Shown: positions 6,199-7,373 of the stretch, piece after piece | Numbering within the stretch: the first letter of the stretch is position 1 | Layout: the number at the start of each line of letters is the position of its first letter | Assembly (NCBI GenBank): GCA_003695455.1 | Contig: RFJF01000807.1 | Coordinates: 1 to 7,373, forward strand | Direction of reading: 5' to 3' | DNA length: 7,373 nucleotides | Source of the DNA: Chloroflexota bacterium | Lineage (GTDB): Bacteria > Chloroflexota > Anaerolineae > 4572-78 > J111 | Made by a program: the position numbers and the translations under genes | Notes under the pieces: generated by a model | What the model was told of the DNA's origin: nothing | The model's database searches: none | Seen by the model: only the letters and a program-made list of their open reading frames with translations

Positions 6199-7161
6199 TC
6201 AGCCAGCACACAATTTGGCAATCAGTGTATCCAGAGCCAGCAGGTTATCAATTTTGCCGGTTTTGACTTTCAGGTCAATCTCCAGCAGCATTTCCAAAAT
6301 TGATTCAAGCCGCCCGGTTGAAAAGTTGCGGCCTTCACGCAGCCGCATTTTTACGGCGTAGTCACTGCGCCAATGTTTGCGCTGCGCAATTTCCTGCGCA
6401 GACATCCCCCGTTCGGCCATATCTTTCACTTCCAGCAACCCCCGGATTTGGGTGGCAATGCTGGCTAAAATTGCCATCGGGTGGCGGCCTTCATCCAGCA
6501 ATTTGTGAAGCTGGTCAAAGGCGCGGCGCGCGTTGCGCTGGCCAATGGCGTTAGCCAGGCCAAAATCCTCAGATTCTTCAATGTACGGCACCAGCAGTTC
6601 CACATCGGCGCGAGAGATGGGCCGCACGCCGCCCGTGTACAACGCCAGTTTTTCCAACTCGCTGTTGAGCAGGCGCAGTTCTGTGCCCACCAGCCGGCCC
6701 AGCAAATCTGCGGCGGCCGGCTCAATTTGGGCGTCAAACTCGGCGGCCCGGTTGATGAGCCACTGCCGCAAGTTATTTTTATTTGGCCCGCCAAACTGAA
6801 CCACCTGCGCTTGCAGCCCCGGCGCGGCCTTGAGCAACGCGTGCCGCTTATCCAGCGAATCATTTTCTGCCAGCACCAGTTGCGTGGTGGGCGGGGCCTG
6901 CCCCAAATAGTCTATCAGGTTTTGCACCTCATCGGCTTTGCCCTTGATGGCTTGCAGATAACCGTTCACCACCACCAGCCGGGAATCGGCCATAAAGGGC
7001 ATGGCGTCGGCGTGATGCCGAATATCGCCCAGCGAGGCGGTACGGCCGTCTAGCAGGGTCACGTTCAAGTCTGCCACGGTGGGGTCGCTGAACGCGGCGC
7101 GGAGTTCGGCGATTTTTTCGTTGCGGGTAAAATCGTCGGGGCCGTGAAAAATGTAAATCAT
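6199..7161 (-). CDS. holA: DNA polymerase III delta subunit (clamp-loader wrench)
   Basis: This 320-residue protein, close to the usual length of the family, opens the beta sliding clamp as part of the replication clamp loader with tau/gamma and delta-prime. The N-terminus IYIFHGPDDF followed by NEKIAELR is the usual delta opening, and, as expected for delta, there is no Walker A P-loop. Around 54-65, MPFMADSRLVVV resembles the segment whose exposed hydrophobic pair contacts the clamp; Phe56-Met57 would be that pair. The middle part (about 135-200, RQWLINRAAEFDAQIEPAAADLL then GTELRLLNSELEKLALYTGG) is the family-typical lid region. The rest (about 205-320, with FGLANAIGQRNARRAF and HPMAILASIATQIRGLLEVK) is the helical collar domain. 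The start follows the stop of an upstream gene by one base, without a strong Shine-Dalgarno, which indicates a shared transcript and coupled translation. It converges on the TPR operon. Confidence 0.95.
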   Translation of the reverse strand: MIYIFHGPDDFTRNEKIAELRAAFSDPTVADLNVTLLDGRTASLGDIRHHADAMPFMADSRLVVVNGYLQAIKGKADEVQNLIDYLGQAPPTTQLVLAENDSLDKRHALLKAAPGLQAQVVQFGGPNKNNLRQWLINRAAEFDAQIEPAAADLLGRLVGTELRLLNSELEKLALYTGGVRPISRADVELLVPYIEESEDFGLANAIGQRNARRAFDQLHKLLDEGRHPMAILASIATQIRGLLEVKDMAERGMSAQEIAQRKHWRSDYAVKMRLREGRNFSTGRLESILEMLLEIDLKVKTGKIDNLLALDTLIAKLCAG

Positions 7162-7162
7162 G

Positions 7163-7373
7163 TTACTGGCTGGTTTCTACGCGATGGGCCAGCACCCGGC
7201 CTTCGGTTTTGACGCTGATGTTTTTGATTTGCAGGTTGCCGGGGCTGCCGCTGGTGGTGTAGTTTTCCTGAATGAGCAAGCCCAGCGGCTGGGCCACAAT
7301 GGCCGCCAGCGTGGTGGCTAAAATAGCCGCCGGAAAACTGGACCAGCGAAAGCGGCCGCGCCCGCCGCCATCC
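7163..7373 (-). CDS. 3' end of an unidentified membrane-anchored protein upstream of holA
   Basis: A minus-strand frame stays open for about 69 codons from the right edge to a TAA at 7163-7165, so only the C-terminal part is visible. It begins with a glycine- and arginine-rich stretch (DGGGRGRFRW), followed by one hydrophobic segment of about 22 residues (FPAAILATTLAAIVAQPLGL) and then some 40 polar residues ending HRVETSQ. Basic residues before the helix suggest N-in, C-out topology. No ATG, GTG or TTG codon precedes the helix, so the start is outside the window. I do not recognise the family; position before holA recalls lptE or comEC in other phyla, but the sequence resembles neither. Coding status is supported mainly by the open frame and the one-base spacing to holA. 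Confidence 0.6.
   Translation of the reverse strand, partial: DGGGRGRFRWSSFPAAILATTLAAIVAQPLGLLIQENYTTSGSPGNLQIKNISVKTEGRVLAHRVETSQ

Noticed and set aside
6481..7053. Plus-strand open frame of 190 codons
   Set aside because: It is antisense to holA, has no ribosome binding site or family match, and its composition reflects the complementary codons of holA.
7163..7373. Identification of the partial gene as lptE or comEC because it precedes holA
   Set aside because: The visible C-terminus has a single helix followed by about 40 polar residues, and shows no feature of either family that I can recognise. Position alone is not enough.
1..7373. CRISPR array, tRNA, rRNA, insertion sequence or toxin-antitoxin/defence locus
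   Set aside because: I saw no regularly spaced repeats, no tRNA-like cloverleaf, no transposase motif and no small toxin-antitoxin pair. The Xre protein has two HTH domains and is followed by a kinase, not by a toxin.

Overview
The window looks like a stretch of bacterial chromosome of moderate GC content. It most resembles a Chloroflexota genome, probably of the Anaerolineae type. This is an inference from the style of the proteins: tandem GlgC-family genes, a cytosolic GAF-GAF-HisKA_3 kinase and a short HolA. There is no rRNA or other marker gene to confirm it. I see no tRNA, rRNA, CRISPR array, insertion sequence or phage gene.

Layout from left to right. Positions 1-286 hold no convincing gene, only weak hairpins and a short direct repeat. 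A strong two-way intrinsic terminator (287-328) closes a leftward two-gene operon of adjacent GlgC-family (ADP-glucose pyrophosphorylase) paralogs. The upstream gene (1596-2858) has every expected catalytic motif. The downstream gene (359-1594) starts one base after the first stops and has lost the nucleotide-binding signature while keeping the rest of the fold. A 300-bp divergent regulatory region (2859-3158) separates this operon from a rightward operon of three genes: a regulator with two Xre-type HTH domains in one chain (3159-3845), a soluble sensor histidine kinase with two GAF domains (3854-5545), and a small TPR protein (5549-6118). An intrinsic terminator follows (6128-6159). Converging on it from the right is holA, the DNA polymerase III delta subunit (6199-7161). 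holA lies one base downstream of the 3' end of an unidentified membrane-anchored protein that runs off the window.

How the parts may work together: the GlgC pair would make ADP-glucose for glycogen, possibly as a catalytic plus regulatory hetero-oligomer. The divergent HTH-kinase-TPR operon looks like a compact signalling unit, but no receiver-domain response regulator is visible. The most notable non-coding signal is a 15-base element containing an extended -10 box. It occurs in both divergent promoters in opposite orientation with one mismatch. This makes shared control of the two operons, possibly by the HTH protein, a testable idea.
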